Source: Macrothele yani
Taxonomy: Eukaryota > Arthropoda > Arachnida > Araneae > Macrothelidae
Direction of reading: 5' to 3'
DNA length: 64,000 bases
NCBI GenBank assembly: GCA_039090855.1
Contig: CM077011.1
Span: 32,755,501-32,819,500, forward strand
Part shown: piece by piece, positions 55,029-64,000 of the stretch
Layout of the letters: the number at the start of each line of letters is the position of its first letter
Position numbering within the stretch: the first letter of the stretch is position 1
The notes under the pieces: generated by a model
What the model was told of the DNA's origin: nothing
Databases searched by the model: none
The model's input: only the letters and a program-made list of their open reading frames with translations
Position numbers and translations under genes: made by a program

Positions 55029-56248
55029 CACTGAAGAGCAGTTGAATTAGAGACAGCTGGCGTTATGCAAATGTGGCGCTCTGGGCGGCCCTGTAAACGG
55101 AAACGACATGACGTATGCAGAGATCCTACAATATAAGGAGTGATGCGACGGGAATCAGTAAGAGTCGGACGCAGTATGGGTAAGACGAAGGATCTAAGCG
55201 CATTTGATCGTGGAAAAATTGTCGGGGCCCGACGAATGGGTCACTCCATCTCAAAGGTCGTGCAGGCACTGGTATTTTCACGAGCCACTTTGTCACGGGT
55301 GCACCGTGATTACATCGAATCCAGTAAAACCATCCCTGCAAGGGCCAACAGCAGTGGACAACAGCGTATGGAAGAGCGGGGTCATCGTCGGCTAGCTCGC
55401 ATTGTAACAGCAGATAGACGGTCCACAGTGCAAGACATCACTCGGCAATTTAACGCTGGTGCACAAAAACATGTAAGCAGTCACACCATCCAAAACCATC
55501 TCCTCGCTATGGGGTACAAAAGCAATCGTCCCACGAGGGTACTGCTGCTGACCACATCACAGGGTGCAAAGATTACGTAGCATGGGCGCGGAAACATCCG
55601 CACTGGACCCTAAACAAGTGAAAAAATGTTGCTAGGACTAATGAGTCGAGATTCACGTTGGTACATACGGATGGCAGGGTACAAGTACGGCGCAAACCAC
55701 ATGAAACGATGGATCCTTCTTGCCAGCAGGGTACTCTTCAAGCTGGTGGGGGTGGCATTCTCGTCTGGGGACTGTTTACGTGGACTGAAATGGGACCCTT
55801 GGTACGTGTGACATCGTCCCTCAGAGGTAAACGTTACCGGGATATCCTGGACGACCATTTGCTCCCACTTGTGCGTCTTCAACATCCCACTGGAGACATC
55901 ATCCTGCAACAAGACAATGCGCCGTGCCATTGCTCTCGAATTGTATCGAATGGTTGGATGAAAACTCCACCGACGTGACCTCGCTTCCTTGGCCAGCTAG
56001 GTCACCTGACCTCAATTCCATCGAGAACATCTGGGATGCCATCAAGAGAGATGTTCGAGGATCTGACCCCCTCCATCAAATCTTCGTGAACTGTGGGAGC
56101 TTGTTCAGGGTTCGTGGATCCGTACGTCTTCCCAACGCTTCCGGTGTCTTGTCGAGTCCATGCCGAGACGAATCGCCTCCGTCATCAGGACGAAAGGTGG
56201 TGCTACACGTTGCTAGACAGGTATCTCTAATTCAATTGCTCTTCAGTG
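55029..56248 (+). mobile_element. Tc1-like transposon Tc1-A4, nested in element X
   Basis: Family A ends (CACTGAAGAGCAGTTGAATT and complement). TA follows the right end at 56249-56250. The left flank is TG, probably a mutated TA. Confidence 0.9.
55176..56216 (+). pseudogene. Tc1-A4 transposase pseudogene
   Basis: The ATG at 55176 gives MGKTKDLSAFDRGKIVGARR, with an open HTH and linker to about 55560 and then a frame change. The first acid is lost (TNESRF where TDESRF is expected). FTWTEMGPLVRVTSSLRGKR and LQQDNAPCHCSR (second acid) are in one frame. SPDLNSIENIWDAIKRDVRG (Glu kept) follows after another shift. It ends with TAG at 56214-56216. Confidence 0.87.
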
Positions 56249-56506
56249 TATTGAGATACACAATACCAATAACAATGGACTCAGCAAAAAAAGAAGGGTC
56301 CGTACAAAAAACAACAACGTGCTTGCTCTGCACCTTCGAAAGTCGGCAGTTTGCAAGCGTTTGACGTCGAACGCCTTCGTGTGGGTGAATCCTTTGATTC
56401 CGCGACGTGGCTGACTCACATTATGGGACTGACTCAGTTTCTGTGTCTTACAAGCTATTTTCTGTACCCCTGAAGAGTTATATACTCCTTTTTGAAACAC
56501 CCTGTA

Positions 56507-56688
56507 TATACTGTATATCCACAAGGCAGCCTGTGACGTTACTGACACGTGTTGTGGGATGTAGATCCTCATGGAAGCAAGGTTGGAAACGCACATAATG
56601 ATCCAGCCTATAAGTGAGCAAAACTATAAAAACCTCTAAATTCACTCTAAATGAGAAATAATTCAGGAATTAATTGGTGTTTACTTAC
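56507..56688. other. TRPC intron between element X and exon donor
   Basis: Short intronic sequence downstream of the exon at 56689. Confidence 0.4.
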
Positions 56689-56878
56689 CTGCGAACTGCA
56701 GCGATATCGCCTCTTTCAGCACACAGCAAGTATTTCTTTTCGAAGACAGATAGTTGAGGGTCTTTTTGATAATCTGCACCTTCTAAACCTACAGCTTCCT
56801 GAGTCCTGCATCCTTTACCAAGCAATCTTCCGCCTTTAGGTGCTAACTCGACTTCGGGTTCAGATTGCACTATTTCTT
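56689..56878 (-). CDS. TRPC-type cation channel, N-terminal exon
   Basis: This 190-bp exon has acceptor TTTCCTTTCCCATTAG|AAGAAA at 56879 and donor TTCGCAG|GTAAGT at 56688. It ends in phase 2, as the next exon needs. The peptide includes EIVQSEPEVELAPKGGRLLG and, at its end, LSVFEKKYLLCAERGDIAAV. The FEKKYLL..ERGD motif is the usual start of the first ankyrin unit in TRPC channels. The frame stays open leftward of the acceptor to 57155 with a hydrophobic stretch. A TRPC N-terminus is cytoplasmic, and the pyrimidine-rich acceptor is strong, so I stop the exon at 56878. Confidence 0.87.
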
Positions 56879-57301
56879 CTAATGGGAAAGGAAACGGATA
56901 AAGGGGTTTATCAAACAGAGAAAAGCTACGGGAAGTCACAGCATAAATTTGAAGTAAAATAATAACAAATGCACTGCCCACTAAACATTTCAGTAACCAT
57001 GAACTGGCTGGTATAATCTCTTCATGAAAATGGAACTGAATCCCCGAATTTTGTCGATGTACAACTGATGTATGTGCATAATTGGTAGGAAGATGAAAGA
57101 TGTATAGGATAGCTATTATCCGAATGATGATTCTGATATTTTGTAAAAATCCCAAATAAAATCAATTGCACGCGGAGAAACATAACACGATCTGGCACCT
57201 GCAAATATGTTTAAAGTAAAATGTAGCACATTGATTTGTCTGTTTTTAAGGGATTTTTTAGGACATTGAGTATTGCAAATAATTTGATTTTTGGTTGAAA
57301 A
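56879..57301. other. Intronic or upstream sequence of the TRPC gene
   Basis: A minus frame is open here by extension from the exon, but I judge it non-coding. I see nothing else. Confidence 0.4.
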
Positions 57302-57423
57302 TACAGGGTGATTCATACAGAAGTATACAGTTTCAACGCATTATAAAGCAAGAACAATGTAAGATATTTTATGTTACCTGTAATAGAATTGTAGGAGAAT
57401 GTTTCAAGTTTTTTTAGAGACAG

Positions 57424-58465
57424 TCACAGATGTTCTATGTGTGCACCCTTAGTCACACGACACACATCGAGCCCGTAATCCATTTCCGTCCAATCGCGAG
57501 GTAAGATATCTGAATCAAGTGCTGTGATAGTGGCTGTGATACGCTTTTTCAGCTCCGCTAGATCAACAGAAAGGGAGGGGGCGAATGCCTTGTCTTTTAC
57601 GTACCCCCACAGGAAAAAATCACGAGGTGTTAAGTCAGGACTTCTAGGTGGCCATTGGGTCAGTGTCATGTTGTAGTGCGCGGCTTGTCCAATCCACCGG
57701 TGAGAAAGATGTTCATCGAGATAATCTCGCATGTCGCCTAACCAGTGCGGTGGTGCACCATCCAATTGGAAAATAAAGTGGTCACTGTCGTCCTGTAACT
57801 GTGGCATCAACCAAAGACTTAACATATCCAGAAAAGAACCTCCCATGACAGTTTTCTAGTGAAAAAATAAGGGGCCGTACACTTTCTTTTTGGACACAGC
57901 ACAGAACACATTTACCTCAGGGTAATCTCGCACGTGTTGCACTGTAAATCTGGGATTCTCCGTTCCCCAAAAGCGAACATTGTGCTTGTTTACCTGACCA
58001 CTCATGTGAAATGTAGCTTCATCGGTGAAAACTAAGTGATCGGCAAAAATCGTCATTTTCGAAACGGTGCTGCATTTCGGCACAAAATTCAAAGTGCTTT
58101 GTCTTGTCTACGTCAGTGAGATTTTGCAACATCTGCACTTTGTATGGAATCATTTTCAGCTTCTTTCTCAAAATTCTCCAGACAGTGGGTTGTGAAATTT
58201 GCACTTTACGACCCACCCGCCGCGTTGATTTTCGCGGGCTTCGTTGAATGGCGGTGCAAACACTATCGAAGACTTCTTCTGACACACACAGTCGTCCAGG
58301 ACTTTTAAGTTTGCACAAACAGCTCGTAGTTTCAACATTTTTATGCCAATCGTAGATAGATTTTCTGGTTGGAGGTTCTTTTCCGAATCGTGATCGAAAA
58401 TGCCGTTGCACAACAGTTACAGATTCTGTTTTGATCAATTCAAGAACACAAAACGCCTTCTCCAC
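57424..58465 (-). pseudogene. Element Z transposase pseudogene (HTH + DDxD)
   Basis: The ATG at 58465 gives MEKAFCVLELIKTESVTVVQ, then VQRHFRSRFGKEPPTRKSIY and QISQPTVWRILRKKL, an HTH like those in transposases with a DUF4817-type N-terminus. A frame change lies near 58020-58090. LVFTDEATFHMSGQVNKHNV (first Asp), FQLDGAPPHWLG (second Asp) and WPPRSPDLTPRDFFLWGYVK (third Asp) follow, ending CRVTKGAHIEHL. A stop lies at about 57856. All acids survive. About 46 residues separate the second and third, longer than in element X. Confidence 0.85.
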
Positions 58466-58479
58466 TGCAGACCCTGCCA

Positions 58480-58705
58480 GCCGCCCCAGTGGCGCAGTGG
58501 TCTAAGGCGTTGGCCTCTAAGAATTCGTCCGTAAGGGGTCCGGGTTCGAATCCCGGTCAGGCATGGATGTTGTGTTTGTCTTACGGCACTGGTTCTCTCC
58601 CTTCCCTGGAACCAGTGACCCTAAATTAGGGACGGGCGACTGCTTATAGCCCATTGAGTTGCTCACGGTGGTCGTTAAACCTCCAATCAAAAAAAAAAAA
58701 AAAAA
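58480..58705 (+). mobile_element. SINE-1, complete with 11-bp target duplication
   Basis: The tRNA-like head has an A-box (TGGCGCAGTGGTCTAAGGCG) and a B-box (GGGTTCGAATCCC), followed by the SINE-1 body and a poly(A) tail. AGACCCTGCCA flanks both sides (58469-58479 and 58706-58716), a direct sign of retrotransposition into element Z. This is the reference copy for the family. Confidence 0.95.
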
Positions 58706-58819
58706 AGACCCTGCCATTTTGACTGACTAGCCACGTGATACGCGCGCTATCGCCTACGTCACTTCACTCAGTACCGGGACACAAACTTTATGAGTACATC
58801 TACCTAACGGTTCGCAGAT

Positions 58820-59026
58820 TTATTATTTTTTTGATTGGAGGTTTAACGACCACCGTGAACAACTCAATGGGCTAATAAGCAGTCGCCCGTCCCTAATTTA
58901 GGGTCACTGGTTCCAGGGAAGGGAAAGAGCCAGTGCCATAAGACAAACACAACATCCATACCTGACCGGGATTCGAACCCTTACGGACGAATGATCAGAG
59001 GCCAGCGCCTTAGACCACTGCGGGCA
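58820..59026 (-). mobile_element. SINE-1 copy with 11-bp target duplication
   Basis: Minus-strand SINE-1 with T-rich left end, body and B-box. GGTTCGCAGAT flanks it at 58809-58819 and 59027-59037. It is inserted in element Z, in the opposite orientation to the SINE at 58480. Confidence 0.94.
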
Positions 59027-59110
59027 GGTTCGCAGATGTGGTCCGTGTCTTCAACTGTTACTGTTTTACAGCATCTGGAAACTGTATTCTTCTTTATGAA
59101 TCAGGGTGTA

Positions 59111-59721
59111 CAGTAGGGTCAGTTTTGTATTCAGCGGGGATACTGCAAGATAAATTTAACCGTATATGACAGAAAGTGTGCTCCCTGTCCATGAACTGCC
59201 ATTACACCTAGTAGGTATTTCTAGGGGTACAAGGGTCCTAGCCACCTGAAAGTGTTTATTTATTTTTTTGTTAAAATGTGACATATTAAAAAAATACTTT
59301 AATTTTTACGTCTATTTTTCATTAATTTCTATTTTATCCAGATGAACTTCAAAATCTTTTATTTTTCGTCGGCTCCGGAAAAAAAATTTTATGTACGCCC
59401 CTGACGCCAGTCCGTTGAGGGCTTTAATCATTCACGGGCTTCTTCTGAAGTTTTCAAATGAGCTGTTTCATTAAGCCAGGGTTTAGTATATTTCAAAGTA
59501 TTAGATGTGTTTTAGCGTTACAGTAGATAAAAATGCTGTTTCCATAAAAACTGAGAGTAATATTTTTGGAGTTGGCAACTGTGCCAATGGGAAAAATAAC
59601 CACGCATACGACTCACTGAATGAAAGAAGTATCTATGGCAACAGTAATTAGCCGTGGTAGACGATTCTGGTTTTGTTATTGCGCAGTTGTTTAAGGTACG
59701 TCTGCATTTCGCCATATAGCT
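59111..59721. other. Unassigned sequence
   Basis: No element ends or gene that I recognise, up to the mariner. Confidence 0.35.
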
Positions 59722-60788
59722 ATGGAGGTGATTGATTCAGAGTTAAGAAGGGAAATGCGTTGTGTGATAAAATGTTGCTATCGTTTGGGTAAAACGGCTC
59801 CAGAAACAGTTGATTTAATGAGAAAAGTTTTCAAAGATGAATGTTTGGGTGCGTCAACTGGTTTTAGACGACACCATGATTTCAAAAAACAGCTTTTGTC
59901 GGCAAAACTCACTCCTGGACCTAGTCGACCTGGAAAATGTTGTTGCGGAGCGTATTGTTAATACTGTTTGGGCAATTCTGCAAGAAGATCGACGAATGAC
60001 GTGTGAAAACATAGCGGCGTCAATTAATATTTCAAAAAGTTAGCATTCCGCATTCTACGAGAAAAATTACTAATGTATAGTGTGTGTTCCAGATGGGTAC
60101 CTCATCACCTGACGAGAGAACAATTGTTAGCCAGAGCTCAGGTGTGTCATGAGTAGAAACCTATGATTGCAAACGATCCAAACTTTCTAAACACAGTAAT
60201 AACTGCCGAAGAAACATGGACCCTCTATTTCGTCCCTCTCAAAAATCGCGCAACGATTGTCTGGAAACACACAAGCTCCCCTCCTCCGAAAAAGTCAGCC
60301 AAACCAAATCAGCTGGTAAGATGATGATGATGATAATTTTCTTTGATCATAGAGGTGTAGTCTACCAGCATGCCGTTCCTCCACAAATTACAGTCAATGC
60401 CGAGTATTAAATTTCAGTCTTGAAGCATCTGCGACGACACATAACGATTAAACGACCGGAACTGGTGGGCAAGTGGACCCTACCGCACGATAAAACCCGC
60501 CCACATGTGGCTGCTTGTGTTCAACGGTTTCTTACGAAATGCAGTATTGAAATCACGTCACAGCCTGCCTACAGTCTTGACCTCACCCCGTGCGATTTCT
60601 GGTTGTTTCCAACAATGAAGGAGAAGTTCCATTGTGCAAAATTCAACACAGATGCTGACGTTATTCAAGCTGCACAGGGGAACGCTAAAGCAGCTTCTCC
60701 GAAATGCCTTCATACATGCTTTGAAAAGTGGACTGAACGATGGGACCGTTGCATATCATCCGAGGGAAGATACTTTGAGAAAGAATAA
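59722..60788 (+). pseudogene. Mariner-J transposase pseudogene
   Basis: The ATG at 59722 gives MEVIDSELRREMRCVIKCCY and RLGKTAPETVDLMRKVFKDE (HTH), shifting to ERIVNTVWAILQEDRRMTCE. HHLTREQLLARAQVC follows. The first acid reads TAEETWT, with Glu where Asp is expected. PHDKTRPHVAACVQRF holds the second acid and YSLDLTPCDFWLFPTMKEKF the third, 34 residues apart. A TAA lies at about 60408. It ends SEGRYFEKE at 60788. Confidence 0.82.
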
Positions 60789-60867
60789 CATGTATTATTC
60801 TGTACCTATATATCTTCATTTTATGTGATTTTACACTCAGTTTTTATGGAATGGCCGTTGTATATAT

Positions 60868-61075
60868 ATATTTTTTTTATTGAAATCTTTACGACCACCA
60901 TAAGCAACTTGATGGGCTCTAAGTAATCGTCCGTCCCTAATTTATTGTCACCGGTTCCAGAGAAGGGAGAAAGCCAGTGCCGTGGAACAAACACAACATG
61001 CATATCACACCTGGAGTCTAACCCGAACCTTTCTAGGACGAATGATCGCTTAGACTACAGCGCACCAAGAGAGGG
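60868..61075 (-). mobile_element. SINE-1 copy, diverged
   Basis: T-rich left end at about 60870, SINE-1 body and a degraded tRNA-like head near 61010-61070 on the minus strand. Confidence 0.8.
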
Positions 61076-61404
61076 GCATATTTTGTTTTGCAAATACATT
61101 TGCTTCTTTGATTGCAAATTCTTTGTCCTTATTTCCTCATCGAGCACTAAATTGCTACTAATTTATTTATTTTTTGCTTGCTTTGTTTTGACGTCATATA
61201 TTTCGTGGTCCGAACAGCAGTCACGTGTCTGAGCAAAAATGAAAATCCCAAGAAACATAACCAAACGTGACTATGGTATCATAGCCTGTGATCAAGCAAA
61301 GTCCGAAGTAAAATTAGTGTGCATGTGTGTATGTGAATGTTTTTACGATTACAAACGGCGAAATGAAAAGTGTCTACAAAAATTGGAAACGCTCAAAAGA
61401 AATT
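61076..61404. other. Unassigned sequence between two SINEs
   Basis: No gene recognised. Confidence 0.35.
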
Positions 61405-61609
61405 TACAAACTTTTTTTTTTTCTGATTGGAGGTTTAACGACCACCGGGAGTAACTCACTGGGATGTAAGCAGTCGCCCTTCCCTAATTTAATACCACTG
61501 GTTCCAGAAAAGGGAGAGAGAGCCAGTGCTGTAAGACAAACACAACATCCATGCCTCACGGGATTCGAACCCGGACCCTTTTCGGACGGATTATAAAAAC
61601 CCATCGCTT
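61405..61609 (-). mobile_element. SINE-1 copy cut by the LINE
   Basis: Minus-strand SINE-1 body and B-box (GGGTTCGAATCCC, seen on plus as GGATTCGAACCC near 61560). The A-box end stops abruptly at ATCGCTTAG, where the LINE begins, so the LINE appears to have inserted into this SINE. Confidence 0.75.
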
Positions 61610-61610
61610 A

Positions 61611-64000
61611 GTTTCAATATTCGCTTTTATTCACGTAAAAGAATTACAACAGAACATCCCCAACCTCACACGCAGTATGAGAGAAGGGGAGAAATAAAAC
61701 AAAATGTAGATATTTACAATGAAATGGTAATTGTACAGATGAGCAATGACAGGCATTGCATTATTTGCTGTAAACAGCAGTAGCTCTGAGATAAATGTTC
61801 ATCGAAGTCTTGGAACATCACTGGAGCGAAAAAATTTACAGAAAAAAATCTGTGCAGTTCTAGTGACATGGGAATCACTGGTGGCAGAGAGTCACTGTGC
61901 GGATGAAGAGAACTGTGTACAAAAGGTGACATCAGCAGGAAGCAAACACAATCCAGTTCCAGGAGAAAACATGGTGAGGGAACAGTAAAAATTGAAAGTT
62001 CCGACGTAGGTTTATTAAAACAGCAGATGAACAGTCTGGGCACTAGAAAACTGAAACCAGGGACGACACGGCGACCATGTTGTGAAGAAGGCAGGTAACC
62101 GTGCCGTATCTTTCGCCAAGGAATATTCCAGGGTGAGTCTGGCTTTAACCCTGTTGCGGTAGTGTGCAACCAAGGAGGTAGAGAATGTAATAGGATCTGG
62201 ATCTTGTAACTGTAGCAGGTGATAGAAAATAATATATTTAGCTAGAATAAATAAATACGAACAAACTGGTAAAATAGAGCAGAAACTTGTAGAACTGTGC
62301 CCGAGGAAACGATAATCTTCTAGGGTGAGATCACTGGTACAAGAAGGATGTGCAAGTTGGAACATACTGTGAAATAGTGGGAGCAGCGTCGGACAGTAAA
62401 CAAACATGTGTAAGACGTCTCCAACGACGTTACAAAAAGGACAGAGATCTGATGATACTATATTTCTCCGGAACAAAGTCGAAGGGACAGGCAGTCGATT
62501 GTGCAAAAACCTCCAATGCACATTAAGTTCTGAGGAGAGGGCCGGTGAATGTTGGGCAGTAGACCAGACTGAGGTTAGTGCAAAAGAAGGAACAGAGGGA
62601 ATAGGGCAAGGTATCGCAGAAGAAGAACGGAGAAAACGGTACAGGGTGCGGGTGGAAAGACTGTGGAGAGGGAGGAGATCACCGGAAAACGGAAGGAAGA
62701 ACGGAAAAGGGAGAGAGGCAGAGGAAACGGAAAGGAGGCCAGAGGAATCGACTAGGGAAGGAAAAAGTGATTGAAGAGCATGTTTAAGTTGGAGGAAGTT
62801 ATCAGAGAGTTCGGGTGAGGGTGGTAGGGTGGGAAAAAGTTCGGAAACGGGTTTCCATGAAAAATCGGGGAGGACCAGTTGGGAAACTGAGACTACACCA
62901 GCGTGTAGCCATGCGGAGAAAAATAAAAAGTTGGCAGTAGGGGGTGGAGGACGGAGCAGAAAAAAAGAGGCTCGGAAAGAAGATCAAGAGTGGAAGAGGG
63001 GGTTGACGAATGAGCGGTAAAGAACGAAGGAAATGAACAGCTTCATGGTAGACTAGAGGAAAACCGGGGGGGGGGAATGACAGTGTGAATATCCATCTTG
63101 AGAAGAAGATGGACGGTGAGGCAGGGATTAAGGGGGAAGTCAGAACATTAAGCAGAAGAATGGAAGCGGAAGAGTCTGGTTGAACTGTCAAACGGAGGAA
63201 ATTGAAAATTCTTACAGATTTATAACGTACGGTAATCTCTGGCATATTGAGGCCACCACAAGTCGAAGGTAGAGACAATACTGAGGAAGATAACCAATGA
63301 GTAGATGACCAAACAATGCTGAGCATTGCTGATGTTGTTGTAGTTTGAACGTAGGCTGGTGGCGGTTGTGCAATCCAGGAATGATAAACTAACGAGAGGA
63401 TGTGGGTGCCAGAAAGCCGTGCACGACTGTGGTAGGTCAAACAGCACTTGAGCTTGGACCAGTAAGCAGCGGTGTGACGTAGTTTCCTGACGAGGGGTCT
63501 CCAGGTGGCAGCCGCTGCTGAGACCCGGCTGCCAATGTGCACCCCAAGTATCTTTTGACTGGTGGAAGTCCAATGAGCGTCCCACGGGGTATCGGGGCGA
63601 TGTCTCCAGGAGCCACACCACAAGCCTGTACACTTTGAAAGGTTTAACGAAGCGCCGGAAGCCGCAGCATACACTTGATACCATGCAAGAACAATTGTGA
63701 ATTGCCATTCTTCTCGGATGAGAACTGTGATATCATCGGCGTAGGCAGTAAGAACGATAGAATGGTGCCTGGTGCTATGCCGAATGGTGGAGGGGAGGTT
63801 ATAGAAGAGAACGGATAGAGCAAAGAAAAGGCTCAAAGACTAGAGAGAAAAGTTGTCCGGAAAGTGGACATCCTTGACGGATGCCCTTACGAAACGGAAT
63901 GGGGGCTGTAAGGAAGGAGGCCGTCCAGATATGGACAACTGAGTCCTGGTACAGGGCAAGGAGGGCTGTGATGAAGACAGATGGGAAACCGAAGGCAGAG
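61611..64000 (-). mobile_element. Non-LTR retrotransposon (second LINE), partial
   Basis: The 3' end lies near 61611 (GAATAAAAGC on the minus strand resembles a polyadenylation signal). The element continues past the right edge of the window, so the 5' part is not visible. Confidence 0.75.
62015..64000 (-). pseudogene. LINE reverse transcriptase, C-terminal part, frameshifted
   Basis: From the right edge the minus strand encodes FPSVFITALLALYQ and RQGCPLSGQLFSLVFEPFL (an RT palm motif), then the catalytic IVLTAYADDITVLI near 63740. ASGASLNLSKCTGLWCGSW, HILSLVYHSWI and CGGLNMPEITV follow. After a frame change between 62802 and 62525 the end carries VHWRFLHNRLPVPSTLFRRN and a Cys/His motif (CPFC, then H...C) like the zf-RVT module at LINE C-termini, ending at 62015. 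At least two frame shifts (near 63840 and 62525-62800). The style of motif suggests an L1/Tx1-like clade, but I am not sure. Confidence 0.78.

Larger units (their letters stand above)
52903..56504 (-). mobile_element. Element X: DDxD transposon, internally deleted, carrying two nested Tc1s
   Basis: The left end CGGGGTGTTTCCAAGAGTGG and the complement of the right end, CAGGGTGTTTCAAAAAGGAG, agree and continue similarly (TATACAAC, TATATAAC). TA is at 52901-52902 and 56505-56506. Subtracting Tc1-C3 and Tc1-A4 leaves about 1.16 kb. Confidence 0.78.
57304..59108 (-). mobile_element. Element Z: DDxD transposon with two SINE insertions
   Basis: The left end CAGGGTGATTCATACAGAAG continues to TATACAGTTTC, and the right side has GAAACTGTATTCTTCTTTAT continuing to GAATCAGGGTG. 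TA is at 57302-57303 and 59109-59110. The right terminus is imperfect. Net of two SINEs and their duplications the element is about 1.35 kb. Confidence 0.75.

Noticed and set aside
56879..57155. Upstream extension of the TRPC N-terminal exon with a hydrophobic segment
   Set aside because: The frame is open, but a strong pyrimidine-rich acceptor lies at 56879 and TRPC N-termini are cytoplasmic. The extension shows no TRPC similarity.
58480..58570. tRNA gene (A-box and B-box present)
   Set aside because: The head continues into a SINE body and poly(A) tail, has target duplications, and recurs at least six times in the window. The other tRNA-like segments (1.9, 7.5, 18.9, 34.4, 51.7 and 61.0 kb) are rejected for the same reason.
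62406..63020. Charged plus-strand frames at 62.4-63.0 kb
   Set aside because: Antisense to the LINE reverse transcriptase. The Glu/Arg/Lys-rich content mirrors the Ser/Pro/Phe-rich coding strand.

Overview
This window looks like arthropod nuclear DNA, most likely an insect with a large genome. It has spliceosomal introns, tRNA-derived SINEs with poly(A) tails and target duplications, non-LTR retrotransposons, and many decayed Tc1/mariner transposons with TA target duplications. I see no bacterial gene architecture. No species can be assigned from sequence alone. Element labels (Tc1-A, SINE-1 and so on) are mine.

The only host gene I can support is a TRPC-type transient receptor potential channel on the minus strand. 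Four coding exons are visible, in transcript order: 56689-56878, 48173-48410, 26686-27030 and 3730-3900. Phases match at every junction and together they encode the cytoplasmic N-terminal ankyrin and linker region. The introns between them are about 8.3, 21.1 and 22.8 kb. The transmembrane exons must lie left of the window, and the start codon probably lies to its right. Nearly everything else is intronic sequence of this gene or its flank.

Layout: 0-4 kb holds SINE pieces, Tc1-A1, a long inverted repeat and TRPC exon 3730-3900. 4.2-6.9 kb is a mariner split by Tc1-A2 and carrying a 76-bp x4 internal tandem repeat. 7.4-8.7 kb has head-to-head SINEs and a mariner. 9.3-17.7 kb is one Tc1 element whose catalytic domain has been expanded by about 230 copies of a 31-bp minisatellite, the most striking object here. 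18.4-26.3 kb has Tc1-B1, Tc1-D, an RTE-like LINE inside a satellite, and Tc1-C1. Exon 26686-27030 follows. 27.5-36.3 kb holds more mariner and Tc1 copies, one with a duplicated catalytic module and a small palindromic MITE. 37-47.7 kb contains Tc1-C2, A3, G, Q, B2 and T. Exon 48173-48410 lies beside a 32-bp minisatellite. 49-56.5 kb is B3, Tc1-Y with an inserted SINE, and element X interrupted by Tc1-C3 and Tc1-A4. Exon 56689-56878 follows, then transposase element Z with two SINEs, another mariner, more SINEs, and a second LINE running off the right edge.

No transposase reading frame is intact. Several copies (B1, A3, the mariner at 7.7-8.7 kb) are only one or two lesions from open. Recurrent themes are nesting and tandem duplication arising inside transposase coding sequence: 31 bp x about 230, 76 bp x4, and a ~340-bp module x2.
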